A DNA stretch of 64,000 nucleotides from Boswellia sacra (GCA_013180625.2 SNVD02008093.1:248001-312000), one strand, 5' to 3'. Positions 1 through 12,044 are shown, counted from the first letter of the stretch. The notes: generated by a model not told the origin, from the letters alone. Numbers and translations are program-made.

Positions 1-825
1 AAAATGAAAATCAAAAGGCAATACAGAGAATATGAGAGAGATACACACCTAAAGTTGACTCCTTTGGTAAAGCAAGAAGACAAGAAACATAAACAACCGA
101 GACCAAACCAAAGACTCGATTTTGCAACATCTCTCCACATAATCAAATCAGCGAGCATCTGCCCCAGTTTATCAAGATTACCTTGACCACCATCATCCAT
201 TTCTAAACTCACCAAATCGCCATCAAAATAATCAAAACAATCAAAAAAGACCTCATTCAGAAAACCCAAAAGAGAGATTAAGAAAAAAAAATGATAATAA
301 AATTTTGAAAAACAGAACGAAACCAAAGAACAAAACAAAGAATCATCAACACCTACTTGATAAACTTGAAGAAGGAACACAAGGTACCAAACTAAGCTTC
401 TCTTTCTTGGACCGCACGCTATGCCTCCTTTTTCTCAGTTTTCCAATTTCATCCACTAAAGCAATCTCTCTCTCTTCTCTCATTTCCAACTCCGATCTTC
501 TCCTCAGCCGGCGGTTATTCCTAGGCGAGGCGCAACCGAGCATACCCATTTGAGATCCTCTAGTTTTGCATTTTCTGCGAGACCCAGTTGAGTCCAAACC
601 CACCTCCTCCGCCACTTCGAGACGATCCGTCAAACGGGTTCTTGATTTTCTCAATGGCGAAGGCGACAGTAGCAGTAGTTCTTGGAGAGGAAGAGCAGGT
701 GAAACTGAAGTGGCTTTCTTGTGAGAAGGAGAAACGAAGTCTAGCGACAGATGTAGAGGTTCTTCGGAGGTCATTCTGGCGAGACGAGAGGCTGATTTGG
801 TTTGAGAGTTGGGGTTTGAATCCAT
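1..825 (-). CDS. Reticulon-like protein (RTNLB family), 5' part, runs off the left edge
   Basis: Minus-strand gene starting with ATG at 823-825. Exon 1 (825 to about 350) encodes a basic, Ser/Arg-rich N-terminal region with blocks such as SPSPLRKSRTRL and KEKLSLVP. Exon 2 (about 251 or 215 down to 49) encodes DDGGQGNLDKLGQ followed by the start of a reticulon-homology domain (DLIMWRDVAKSSLWFGLGCL, then CFLSSCF). Reticulons are ER membrane proteins whose hairpin segments shape tubules. The WRD...SSLWFG block is typical of the plant RTNLB members with a long N-terminal extension, which is family knowledge rather than something proven here. Exon 2 ends in a good donor at 43-48 (GTGTGT on the minus strand). 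The exon 1/exon 2 junction is ambiguous, since more than one in-frame splice is possible. The remaining exons lie outside the window. Other open frames over 305-1157 are overlaps without domain support. Confidence 0.72.
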
Positions 826-2511
826 GGCCGGAGTTAGCTAGCTGTGTGAAGAGTGAGCAATGACAGATTTTGTGAAGATGAAAATAAGAGTGGTTTTTGA
901 ATAATGAGGAGAATTTGAGGGGAAGGTGATAACTTGATAAGAAATGGTAGGAGCCGTTGGCGATGGAGAGAGCGAAAGGTTTGTAATTGTTTGTGAAGTT
1001 TGAATATTTGACGGCGGGGAAGGGGATGGGGAGCTGCAACGGTTAGAAATTGTAGGGGCCCTTTGTTTTGAGCCGTTTGTGGGCCTATCTGTCTGTGGGG
1101 TTCTGTTTGTTGACCTTGGAACTTGGATTGTCTTTTCACTTCTCCACTTACTCTCACGGCTAATGATAAGATGATACCTCTGATCGTTTAAATTGAAAAA
1201 AAAAAAAAAAAAACACTTTAAAATATGCAGGCTTCAGTGGTAGATACATAAAATGGAAAGTGTCAAGTACATAAAATATATCCTATATATTTTATAAAAT
1301 TTTAAATAAAAATTATAAATGACTATATAAAAATTAAATAAATAATTATAAAAATTATAAAAATATTTATTTATAATTTTTATATATTTATTACATCAAA
1401 AAAAAGGAATAAATTAATAGCTCCATAGCTATTAAGGAGAAGAAAAAAAAGCATTTAGTTTCAAAATTCAACTTACAGAAAAGGAAAAAAGACACATAAA
1501 AGGATGTTATAACCTGTAAGGTCCGCTTGATAAAAGATAAATTATTCAAAGTAAAATTTTTTTTTTTCAAAGTAGAAAAGGATTTCTTTTGAAAATGAGA
1601 ATAACAAACTTATTATCAAGCCAAAATGAGATTAATAACTTTCAATCAGGCGATATAAGTCTGCTATGTTATCAAATTAGAAGATATAGCTTTATTATCT
1701 TTTTATTTAATCAAAATCTGATACAATTTTAAGAAGTGTATAAAGCTACGACACTCACTATAAATTGGCTTACATTTCTCATAATTCAGGTATGGCAAAA
1801 CGTAGACACTAAGCCTACTGATCTGACTTAAGCATCAGAGCGATTTTGCTAACAGCAACATCACCTACACTCCCTTTACATTTGTTTTCGTCGGTATTCG
1901 TTTTCTTTGTTTTTAGCAGGATCATTATCTGTAACAACTCCCTGCTCCACAAGTTATGTTGATGGAAGAAATTTCAATTTTACAGGGATTTTGTAGAAAA
2001 AATGAACAAAATAAGAAAGGTTTTTATTCATGTGACTGCTTTTGCTATTATCAAAACAGTTTTTAAGTGAACAATGACTCATAATAAATTTTCCGAAGGG
2101 TATTCGAGTCACTTTAGTAATCAGCAGAGGACTAATTGCACAATGGAATAATGGATGCAATTATTAGTGGGTTGTCGGCTCATCCAGTCATCTTTTTGAG
2201 CACAAAATTAGCCATTTCAAATTCGATACATCACCTTAACTATCGCAATTAAACACAAATGAGGTTAGGAAGCATAAATGGACTCAACTTCAAGTAAAAG
2301 ACAAATAGATTCATAATCATTTCCTGTATCGAAGTGCAGATGACTATTCATATCAACCACCATGTTTCTTTATTAAACAATATACTGAATGTTGAAGCAG
2401 ACGGTGGGAACACCAAACACACGCATTGCTAGCAAGAAAATAGTTTCCAAGCTCAAAGCTACAGAGATGAGCAGCTCACGATCTTTGGCTTAATTGCCTA
2501 GCTAATATATG
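826..2511. other. Intergenic region between the reticulon-like gene and psi1
   Basis: This holds the 5' flank of the reticulon-like gene (826 to about 1190), a poly-A run near 1197-1212, and very AT-rich DNA at 1255-1400. From about 1430 to 2511 it is the 3' flank of the minus-strand aminotransferase pseudogene. No convincing gene, RNA or transposon end was recognised. Confidence 0.6.
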
Positions 2512-3671
2512 TTATTGTTGCTTGGCATGCCTCTGGCAGAAGGATTTAATCCTCTCAAGCCCATCTTCAAGAGGTTCTGGATAAATTTTAAAACTTATAC
2601 GAAGCCAATTTTTCGGTCCCACAATAATTCCTGCCAAAAAGTTAATATATGTTGTTAAGAACAAACCGACAGTTGGATTAATTTTCAACCCCCACAAGCC
2701 TACTGTTCCACCCACAATTGCGCAAGTACACTGTTTCTCTTGGCAAGCACGCACGAGCACCCACGATATGCACAATTTACATGTGCAGACTGCGGTTAGC
2801 TGGGGCCTGTGGCATCTCTTGATAGACATTAATTAGATTACAAATAACTTAAAGAGTTGATAAGATTGCATTGAAGGAATCAATGCAAATAATTATACGA
2901 GTACTACGAGTTTCTGCGCAGGTTTTAATTAGCAGAAAAAACAGAAAATATTTCCAAAATCTAGTACAACTTTTCTAATAGGCCTTAAAACAAAGTAAAG
3001 GCTGAAGCATTTTCTTCATTCTCACAAGGTAAAACGATCACGGATTCTTCTTTAGCTAACTTGAGACAGAATTCCATATCATCGTCAACATCTTGTAGTA
3101 GTGAGAGGTCCAACTTCACCTGCAATGAAGGTTGATTTGTCATGAAGCATATACATAACATCAATTAGTTAATCAAGGAAATGGTAAGACTTTGATAGCT
3201 TTTTTAATTGTAACCTCACCATTATAAATACAGATCCTTGAGGTTTTGTTGGGCAAGAAATGAAAGGAATCTCGTTGATCTTCTCACAAAGTATTTCTGA
3301 AGTTTCCCTGAGTACATTAATACTTTTCGAGAAGAAATCACCTTCTGTTTTCGGCAGGATTTCTGGAAGTGCCCCTTATTATATTTAACATATCCACACA
3401 CGCGCAAATATAATACCATAGTCATCATTTATATGACTAAAAGAAATTAGAAAATCCAAGAATTGATGATGTTTAAGGAAACCATGATCTCCACCTAAAT
3501 GAATGTAACAGAGATGATATTGAGACAAGCCTTTATGTACTCTGAAATCGGACAGGGAGTTAAGATACAAATTGTGCTCATTAGATTTAATGAATAAGCT
3601 GTCTATATTGAAGGATTTGTGTTATCCAAATGCAGAAGACTAAAGAAATTGGTTTTCTTCATGGAAGATCC

Positions 3672-4035
3672 TGTTGGAAGTTTAAACAAAGCTTACGAGT
3701 TTATTTAGAAATTAAAGTCCAAGTTAATATAAGATTAGAATCCTAATTAGATTAGAAGACATGTTGTGAGAGGATTTAATATTCCTAGTTAGTTTTGAAT
3801 TATGATTAATTATTTAGTTATTTTAGAATTATTAGTATTTATGGTTTGAGTAGGATTAGGATTAAGTCTACTATATAAGTCTTTATAATTTGTCAATTTT
3901 ATTAAGAAGAAGTAATAAAGAGTTGATAAGTGCTCAAGAGTCAATATCTTCTTCTTTATTATGTTCTTGTGTTGCTTGATTAGTTGGGTAATTATTCTCT
4001 AACAAAGTGGTATCAGAGCAAGCCAAATTCCAACA
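3672..4035 (+). repeat. 5' LTR of the Copia-type element
   Basis: 364-bp direct repeat, partner at 4707-5070. It contains TATATAAG (about 3871) as a possible promoter box. The outermost 31 bp carry a primer-site-like TGGTATCAGAGC, so the true LTR may end earlier, at 4004. Confidence 0.8.
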
Positions 4036-4363
4036 AAGTGGTATCAGAGCTAGGTTAGAAGAATCTGGGAGGAGCCATCAAATTTGTTTCAAAGTTAGGT
4101 AGTAAGCTCCAGGGAAGACCTGTCAGAGCTAGTTTGGAAGGTTCTGAGCAGAGCAATCTCAGAGCTAGGCACAACGTAAAGATCTAAGGAAGACCTGTGA
4201 GAGAAGCAGGCACAATGAAAGAGCTAGATAGAGTCGAGCCAGGAATGACTCAGAGTCTATCAGAGCAAAATTGGTAGAGCTAGGAAGAGCCTACCAGAGT
4301 TGGCAGAGCTAGTTAGAGCCTGTCAGAGTTGCCAAGAAGGCAGAGTCAAGGAAACAAATCAAG

Positions 4364-4507
4364 ATGGAAAAAGAACTTCCCAGATTTGATGGAAACAAGC
4401 ACAATTTTGAGTATTGGAGAACTCAAATGCAAGCCGAGCTTGAGTACAGAGGCATATGGGAAGTTGCAAATCAAGGTTTTGAAGTACCGGCAAATCAAGC
4501 AACGTAA
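4364..4507 (+). pseudogene. Copia gag N-terminal fragment
   Basis: From ATG 4364 the frame reads a start typical of Copia gag (MEKELPRFDGNKHNFEYW, then RTQMQAELEYRGIWE) and ends at TAA 4505-4507. Sequence up to about 4640 continues to look gag-like but is out of frame or broken. The rest of gag-pol is absent, so the element could only have moved with enzymes supplied from elsewhere. Confidence 0.6.
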
Positions 4508-4706
4508 ACACAAGAACAAAAGGAAATTATACTAAAGATTTTGTTTATGAAGGCTTATGGAGTCAAAATTTTGCATAATGATAAAACAAAGTTTGGGTAT
4601 GATCATGGAGACATATGTAAAGACAAGAAAGGTTCGTCAAGAGATCAACAATGATTCAAGGAAAAGTTCCAAGTCATTGTTTGGTTAAGCTTAGTTTAAG
4701 GGGGGG

Positions 4707-5070
4707 TGTTGGAAGTTTAAACAAAGCTTAAGAGTTTATTTAGAAATTAAAGTCAAGTTAAAATAAGATTAGAATCCTAATTAGATTAGAAGATATGTTG
4801 TGAGAGGATTTAATATTCCTAGTTAGTTTTGAATTATGATTAATTATTTAGTTATTTTAGAATTATTAGTATTTATGGTTTGAGTAGGATTAGGATTAAG
4901 TCTACTATATAAGTCTTTGTAATTTTGTCAATTTTATTAAGAAGAAGTAATAAAGAGTTGATAAGTGCTCAAAAGTCAATATCTTCTTCTTCATTATGTT
5001 CTTGTGTTGCTTAATTGGTTGGGTAATTATTCTCTAACAAAGTGGTATCAGAGCAAGCCAAATTCTAACA
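4707..5070 (+). repeat. 3' LTR of the Copia-type element
   Basis: Second 364-bp direct repeat, about 97% identical by eye to 3672-4035. It is preceded by an A/G-rich tract ending in seven G's, the expected polypurine tract. Confidence 0.8.
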
Positions 5071-6479
5071 CATCCCGGCATGGCTTTGTACATAACTCAG
5101 CCTCCGTAAATTAATTGGTGAACTAGCCTGAATATACGAAGTAGGAACTAGTTTTAGCAATTTAAGTAGTCTGTTGAATTTATTGATGAAGGGGGGGAGA
5201 GAGAGATAAAGAGCCTTTGATTTTTTAAGGGTGCCACTGGGACCACATGTCACTACCAAACCGAGTCTCCAACCTGTGACAACCCATCTCTTTGATATTG
5301 AACCAAGTGTAATAATGGGAACAATTGATCCGAACACTCCCATTGTCACAAATGGATTACTCCCAAAAGTGAGGTGACCATAAAATTCATATTCAATCAC
5401 CAGAATCCAAAGCTCTTTTACCATATTTGCTATCTAAATTTAAAACACTTGACTATAAGCACCAGTGCAGCATAGAAAGAACGATGTGAAAGCAATCTAT
5501 GTGAATCTGTAGATACAGAAACTCTCATGAATCAAACTGTGATCATATGAGAAAGAAGGGATATTAATCAATGATCACACCTTCTTCAGACGCTCATAAG
5601 AGAAAACATTCCCGCAAGGACTTCCTGGATTAATAATGAGAATAGCAACAGTGTTCTCATCTGGAAGTCCTTTAAGAGCATCAAGATCCACCTCCCAAGC
5701 CTTTTCGGGTAGAAGAGCGTAGTGACGAACTTCAAGATGGCTACATGCACAACGAGTTTCATAATTTTTGAAACCTGGCCTGGGCAGCAGAAAGTTGGCG
5801 CCATGACAAGCAAGAATAGTGACTATGATTTCCATTGCCTGTGAACAGCCTGATGTGAGAAAGATATCATCAGGAGATAGCTTGTATGGGAGGTCCTGCG
5901 AGAGATAACCAGCGACAACCCTATTTTTCAAAAGATATATATATGTTCAGAACAAACATCGAACTTGAAAAAGAACACACAACTTCTTGCAAGAAAGCTA
6001 CCTTCTAGCAGGAAGAATGTCACACCCCATGCCCCAAGGTCCAGAATGCGACTCTAAGCCTTCATACAAAACAAAAATAAGGAAACTGTGGACATTGCAT
6101 TATTATTAACATTCAAAATCAAATCTAGAGTTCCCAAATTGTCAACCATAGTATCACACTATATACATCTATGACAAAAAGAATTAGAATTAATGATAAA
6201 CACAAAAATGAGATTGTTGCAGTCGTCCCATGGTTGCCAAGGGAACTATATCGTCGCTTTGCCAAAAATCCTTCGAACATCCTGTAATTTGTCGATCACT
6301 TGAGGAACACAACAGATTAGTAAGTATAAAACTTAATAAGTTGCTAGAACTATGTAATAACGATGAACCATGCGGAATAAATCATATGACTATAATTCAA
6401 ATTCATTTCTTATCAAAAAAGTAATCTATTGCTTAACTCCCAAGTCATGCATAAAGCATTCACATAGTAAGGATCGTGC

Positions 6480-6740
6480 TCCTGGGCAAAGGATTTGGCG
6501 CGGCTGCGCCAAGTCTTGAGTTTATTTAAAATTTCATTAAAAGTATTGGCGCTCCTGTGCCATCCATGCTGCACTCCAGCGTAGGCTTTTTGTCTCAGCT
6601 CGAGTTACAACGAGGGGCTTGCGCTCTTGCGCAACCTATGCTGCAGGCCAGTGCCAGGTTTCTATCTAGAAACTTTTAAGGCGGTAACGAGTGCGCTCTG
6701 CGCACCCAGCATGGCACTCTGACGTAAGCTCTCCATCGGC
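6480..6740. repeat. GC-rich degenerate tandem repeat with short palindromes inside the LTR
   Basis: Three or four loose copies of a 75-90 bp unit. Each contains a GCGC-type palindrome (TTGGCGCGGCTGCGCCAAG at about 6496, GCGCTCTTGCGC, GCGCTCTGCGCACC) followed by a CATGCTGCA-like block. They stand out sharply from the AT-rich surroundings. Confidence 0.55.
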
Positions 6741-6939
6741 CTACCATACTTCAGTCATTTACTCCGCTTATATTACACATATATCTTGTTTTATACACCT
6801 TAAACACACTTAGACTACATCATAAGGACATTATACTTTCACTCATGGTAGGACTTTTCATTTAGCACATTAAATCATGTTATCCATTACGTATTGCAGT
6901 CAATGACATGTATTTTTTATTATTATTTATTTTAAGAAT

Positions 6940-7125
6940 TATAGCACCCGTTATGTGTCACTGTCGATGATATATCCAATGGCCACTAGTCACCCATTAC
7001 ATATCGCCATCGGTGACATATTCTTTTCATTAATCAATTTTAGGAATTATGACATCTGTTACGTATCATCGTCAATGACATATCCTATTGCCACTAGTCA
7101 CCCATTACGTATTGTCGTTGGTGAC
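6940..7125. repeat. Tandem repeat inside the LTR
   Basis: About two copies of a unit of roughly 125 bp, each containing GGCCACTAGTCACCCATTAC-like and TATCRYCRTCRRTGACATAT-like blocks. It belongs to the LTR rather than to the aminotransferase gene. Confidence 0.5.
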
Positions 7126-9500
7126 TCAAAACAAATATGTCTATACTTAACATAACACATGTATGCCTACCATATAACAAAGGTATATGTCCTAGGATAA
7201 TAGGCATGAATTCCACTTTCACACACATAGGATTTCATTGTCACATTTTAGTCATGCCATTACACATCAAAGTCCACAAGCTCATGTTCACATTTCAATT
7301 TCCGTTCAAATCACATTCATGCCATTTTCAATCGAAAATAGCTCACATTCATAAATAAGCATAGGAAACCATACACATCTCATAGTTTGATAGTATATCC
7401 ATTGTGTCCTCAAAATGGGTCCAGCTTACTTACCTGATTAATTCCACCACGAGATCCTGATTTCAACCTAGAAATCATCAAAATTCCTTAAAGATCATCA
7501 AACACGTCAATAAACTAAATAACTTCATTACTGACTCAACATTGCACATGTTTGGTTGGATAATTTGTAGAAAGATGATGCTTGTCTCAATCCTCACATT
7601 AATTTGTGGAGGTCAAAAGAACACATATGTAATATCTCATGCAGTTTATTAGATCAAATTCCTATCTATTAGCCTTTTCCCATTGAAATCCCTTAATTTT
7701 GTCTATATACAATTCCTATCTATTAGCCTTTTCTGACTGAGTAATATGACTTTGAAAATTTATATAGACCTCAACAACAATCAAATCTTTACAAAAATTT
7801 TCAGTCTAGTAAAAGACACATATAAAAATAATGTCACCAAAAATCATAACTTTTTGTTGAGTTTAGGTCGGTCAAAATCAATTTATTTTGTTTACTCTGT
7901 TCTGAAAGCTGAAGATCTCAGTTTCTCAAACATGATTTTGAAAAATCATAACAATTCCTACAAAGCTTCAAAAACCATGAAAATTTTCAGATTATAAGGA
8001 AACATGTTCAAGATTTCACGCAACAAAAATCAGCGGTTTTTATGAAGGAAAATTCTCTCATATAAAATTCGTTCTCCTTACTCTATTTTGAAACAGGAAG
8101 TGTCCAATTTTGTTTTAGTAGATTCAAAAATTCACCAAAAATTGCATATTTCAAATTTTTAGGTGATTGAAAATTTTATGTCATCCTGAACATGTCTAGT
8201 TTAGTATATAAAAATTTCAGAACCAAAAAGTAATCGTCTAAGAATTTTCAGATTAGCAACTGCTCATTACACATCCCTGCAAAGTTTTAAGTTCAAACAT
8301 CATCTATGGCATTCCTAAAGCCATCCAAACCATTAGACTCTTTCATAACCTATTACAAATCATGATTTCTAGCATGTTTCATGGTATAAATGACATGGAA
8401 ACACCATAACCCACATCCAAGCACAATATTTCACAACAAAAATCGATGACTAAATACTAGAAATTGGAGAAGCAAATGAATTCTACCTTTCTTCCTTCTA
8501 GATTCCTCTACTTCTCCTCCAATTCTTTGCAAGTTAGGGATGATATGAGAGAGAGCTGGGGGCTTTTGAGAAAGGGAAGATAATGAATTCTCTAGAGAAT
8601 TTGAAACCCCACCACTTGTATGTATATCTCATGTACATATGTTGGGTTAGGCCTCAAAATACTTAAGTCTTTCATTTATACCCCTAACCTTCAATTCATT
8701 GCCATGACACTTAGACACACACACGCAATAATTCATAGGCATTATGAATATAATAAGTGTAGGATCACTCACTAGTTGAGATGTTACAAAGAATACTAAC
8801 AAATGGGGCATAGCAATTGTATTTAGCAGATTTAAGAGCGTTGGCAAATGCTGCTTCAGCTATTTCACTTGTACGAATGCAAGAGAAGGCAATAGGATCA
8901 CCATGGCTTAGTGAAATGATTTGTTTTGAATCTTGTTCATTGATACTCTGCATCAGCATGCTTAGAGTGCCTCTGACAGTAACAGTCATATCTGTAGCTG
9001 TATTGAGTTCTTCATTTACCCTAGAACTCCATTTCTTCAACATATTCTCCATAATTTTCTATTTGATTTTCCTTCAGATGTTTTTCCAAGGTGATTCATG
9101 TAACACCTTAATGCAGATGCAGAAAGATAAGGCCTCGAACGCAAACATTTCCATATGGCAAAAAGTATAATTTCGACTAGTACAAAATTCTCCTCTAGTA
9201 TTAAAATTGATAATGGTGAGAACATTGAGTGTAAGCACAATAGAGCTCATTTTTGTGTCAGAACTGTATTGGCTTAAAGGTCACAAGTTTTCCGCTGCTC
9301 TTATATGTCCTAATCCTAGAGCCAATTGTCAATCCACTCTTTATACATATTCAAGTTCACTAGGCTTGACCCTATCTAATCATCTTACTGAAACTATGTT
9401 CAATTTCAATTGTGCAAGAAACTGGATTCCTTTGTAGTGTCATTCTTCTTTGGAAATAAGTCTTTCGTAATTACATATTTTGATCACCTTCATCTTACTA

Positions 9501-10236
9501 AGGTCCCGTTTGATTAACTCATTTATATCTGAATCTATTTAGATTTTAGATGTTTAAAATAATTTAGACTGTTTGTTTTATAAACTTATCACTTATTTTC
9601 AGACTGAATCATCTGAATAGAAAAAGTCAAAAAATTTCACTTTTTTTTGTTTCAGACTCTCTAAACTATTAAAATACCAAAACAGTCCCTCTATTAATAT
9701 TTAAAAAATTTTATCTTCTATCCTCTTTTACGAAAGCCGCCACCTGCCTCTTCTCTCTTCTTTGTGATAGCAGCAACTAATTATATTTTTTATTATAATT
9801 TTTTAATAGGCAAAATTAATACATAAAATATTTAATCATCATAATAAATAATAAATGTATAGTTATTAACAATTTTAGTTAATTTTATTAATTATTTAAT
9901 TTTAGAGGATTGTATAAATATAATATTAACTAGTTAAATAAAAAAGAATTTTAGATTAATTTTATCAAATATTTAATTTTTAAAAGATTATAACAAAAAT
10001 ACTAATAACTATCCATTTATTTGAAAATAAATTTTGATTTAATTTTATTGACTATTTAATTTTTAAAAATTGTAATACAATTATTCTATATTTTTTATTA
10101 CAAGGGTAAAAAAGTCAGATGAAAACTAATCAAGTGGTATGTAAAAATATAAACAAACATGATTTTAAGTGACATAAATTAAGTCTCAAAAAGTATTTAG
10201 ATCTAAAAAATGTTAAGTGATGAAAACAAACACCCT
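9501..10236. mobile_element. Probable non-autonomous hAT-type MITE
   Basis: The left edge AGGTCCCGTTTG and the right edge CAAACACCCT are imperfect inverted repeats. They continue inward with related ATCTGAATCTATTTAGAT-like and ATCTAAATACTTTTT-like blocks. The interior is very AT-rich and non-coding. A clear 8-bp target duplication was not found, so the ends are approximate. Confidence 0.45.
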
Positions 10237-10630
10237 CTAATTTTGATCTAAATGTTTGTAAACAAATTGGACATGGTTGTGGCTGAGTGTTGGACTGGTG
10301 TCATTGAAAAGTTTATGATGAGTAATACACAATGGAGTACGATTCCAAATAATTGCTAACTGCAGGGCAATGGCCTGCAAAATTTACCATCTTAATGAAT
10401 GCATTTAATTTTGATCAAGGTGAAATCAGGAACAGATACAATGCTATGTGGAGTGCAATTGTCAATCCAATCTCTCCCTAGGCCTTGGAATATAAGCACA
10501 TTAATATTCATGAAATTGTGTTTATAATTTCTTACACTTAGTGATTATAATAATAAATGCACTCATTTGATCTTTGCAATTGTGAAAAATAAATTGGTAA
10601 TACCGTACTTGCCAAGTCATATATACGAAC

Positions 10631-10658
10631 TCCCAAGTGATGTGGCAATCACTTGGGA
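10631..10658. repeat. Perfect 11-bp inverted repeat
   Basis: TCCCAAGTGAT (10631-10641), loop GTGGCA, then ATCACTTGGGA (10648-10658). A role as a site or as a MITE remnant is unknown. Confidence 0.6.
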
Positions 10659-12037
10659 AGCCGTATCACTTAGCACATGAATTCAAACACTTACTAGTTA
10701 CTAAATTTAGTCAACATCCACGCCGCACTTAATAAAAACTTGGGTTCCATGTAGTTTATTCATCTACTCAACCATTGATCCAAGAGAACCAATGTTTGAT
10801 GTCCAGTTTAGTCGGATAATTACTTAGAGAATAAATCATAACTAAGCAAACTAAGTAATAGACATGGGATCGGGATCCTTATATTAACATTATTATTGGT
10901 TTTATTCTGTGAACTATTAGAAGAAAAAAAATTTCTTCCCTTCTGCTTACGTGAACCAACAACGATCTCTACATGAAGTATTGTTATATGTACAAGTTAT
11001 ATATTCCTGATTTAAATTTTATAACTTTTCTTTAGATTAATATATTTGAGCAATGATATTGACATCATCTATAGTGCTTACCTAAATATAGAATAAAAAT
11101 CAATCCTAATATAACTAATGTTTTAATTCTTGGTCCCAATTACAACGACATTAAGTGAATAACATTGGCTCTAGAGTTGTCAACTCATAAATTTCAGCCA
11201 AAATAATTGGACATATTATGCTGCACTATAAAAAAGAAAATCGAATGAAGACAACTTTGCCGATTTTCCTTGGGGAGAAAGTTTCTCTCTGGGTCTAATT
11301 TGGCTTCTGTTCCAGCATGATCATAAACTTTCTAAAGAATTGAAAAATGAAGTGAATAGGAAAGACTTCAATAATTGATTGAATAGTGTACCTTATTAGT
11401 TGATGATCTACATACAGTTTTGAGTATGAGAGATTTAATGGAGCTATTAAGTAACATCATACCTCTATTGCTCAAGAAGAAAAAACACATAGGGAAACAA
11501 GTCTTTCTGGGAAAAGATATTAATGTCTACGGTTGACTGAGAACGAGAGGTCTGAGTGCAGAGTATAGTAAGGCAAAATAGAAAATTTTAAAAATTAAAA
11601 GAGGTCGAAGAAGGAAGCTTTTCCAACAAGATAGCAATTTGGCACGCATCAGCTAGGTATTAATTTTATGCATACTGAAGCATGTAAGAGGCCGTATAAT
11701 ATTCAGATTAATTTTCAAACAAACGTGTCCAAGTTTTCTTCTTATATTCGTCCAAAATCATTTGAATATTATTTTCAATTTATTAATTTCTAAATAGCAT
11801 TTTCCAAGAACTTTTTGTTGTGTCATCCTCAGAGGAAAAAAAAAAAAAAGAAGTTTATAATAAAGATACTCTGAAGATGAGTACTGTTAGTGTTAGGTAC
11901 TGCTTGGATTCTCCTGAATACAATATAAGAGTTCAAGTTGGAATCAACAATGTAAAAGGAACAGAACAAGATTAATAAAACAAAAAATGTACTCACTGTT
12001 TTTGGTGGTTTATACTCCGAGATTTACGTGGCTCTAA

Positions 12038-12044
12038 TATATAT
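12038..12044 (+). promoter_or_regulatory. Likely TATA box of TAT-A
   Basis: TATATAT lies about 75 bp before the ATG. The surrounding leader (TTTATACTCCGAGATTTAC at about 12010) recurs upstream of psi3 and psi4, so the core promoter was duplicated together with the genes. Confidence 0.5.

Larger units (their letters stand above)
3672..5070 (+). mobile_element. Non-autonomous Ty1/Copia-type LTR element in intron 4 of psi1
   Basis: Two direct repeats of 364 bp (3672-4035 and 4707-5070) differ at about 11 positions by eye. They flank a 671-bp interior with a broken gag piece and no protease, integrase or RT. A polypurine run (4698-4706) precedes the second repeat. The repeats start TGTTGG and end in ACA. 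The motif TGGTATCAGAGC, the usual Met-tRNA primer site of Copia elements, occurs just after the first repeat and also inside each repeat near its 3' edge. Flanks GATCC (3667-3671) and CATCC (5071-5075) look like a 5-bp target duplication with one mismatch. The interior at 4036-4330 is a degenerate tandem of AGAGCTAGG-like units. Confidence 0.85.
6018..8788 (-). mobile_element. 2.77-kb solo-LTR-like element inserted in exon 1 of psi1
   Basis: The element is bounded by AAGAA on both sides (6013-6017 and 8789-8793), a 5-bp target duplication. On the minus strand it begins TGTAACATCTC and ends GGTGTGACA, the TG...CA ends of an LTR. No gag-pol reading frame is inside and no internal LTR pair was seen, so a solo LTR with very long LTRs is the simplest reading; a non-autonomous element is the alternative. 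It is homologous but diverged relative to the insertion in psi2, sharing blocks such as the one near 6240-6330. Inside are a GC-rich degenerate repeat (6480-6740) and a tandem repeat with CACCCATTACGTAT-like units (6940-7125). Confidence 0.8.
2512..9052 (-). pseudogene. psi1: tyrosine-aminotransferase-like pseudogene, broken by two retroelements
   Basis: Minus-strand copy of the array gene. Exons read: E1 9052-8789 plus 6017-6002 (split by a 2.77-kb insertion, with AAGAA repeated at both edges), E2 5920-5581, E3 5433-5215, E4 about 5170-5128, E5 about 3373-3220, E6 3119-3026, E7 2630-2512. E2, E3, E6 and E7 are still open, yet several breaks are visible. E3 and E4 end in GC where the paralogues have GT. 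E5 has lost one base at its start. The PLP-binding Asp of the (S/A)DEVY block is Tyr (EYEFY), and NPGNPCG has become NPGSPCG. The lysine of GSISKRW is kept. An LTR element also sits in intron 4. This is the only inverted member, lying head-to-head with TAT-A. The insertion in E1 alone should prevent a normal product. Confidence 0.85.

Noticed and set aside
346..1157. Several long overlapping open frames on both strands, one with a transit-peptide-like start (560-1039, minus)
   Set aside because: Only the frame starting at 825 connects to an exon with a recognisable domain (reticulon). The others are byproducts of a less AT-rich exon and have no domain.
7137..7997. Open frames inside the LTR-like insertion
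   Set aside because: Low complexity, no domain, and not shared in frame with the related element in psi2.
6018..8788. Possible DNA transposon with inverted ends TGT(C/A)ACA
   Set aside because: The inverted match is only the outermost few bases, while TG...CA ends and 5-bp duplications fit an LTR better.
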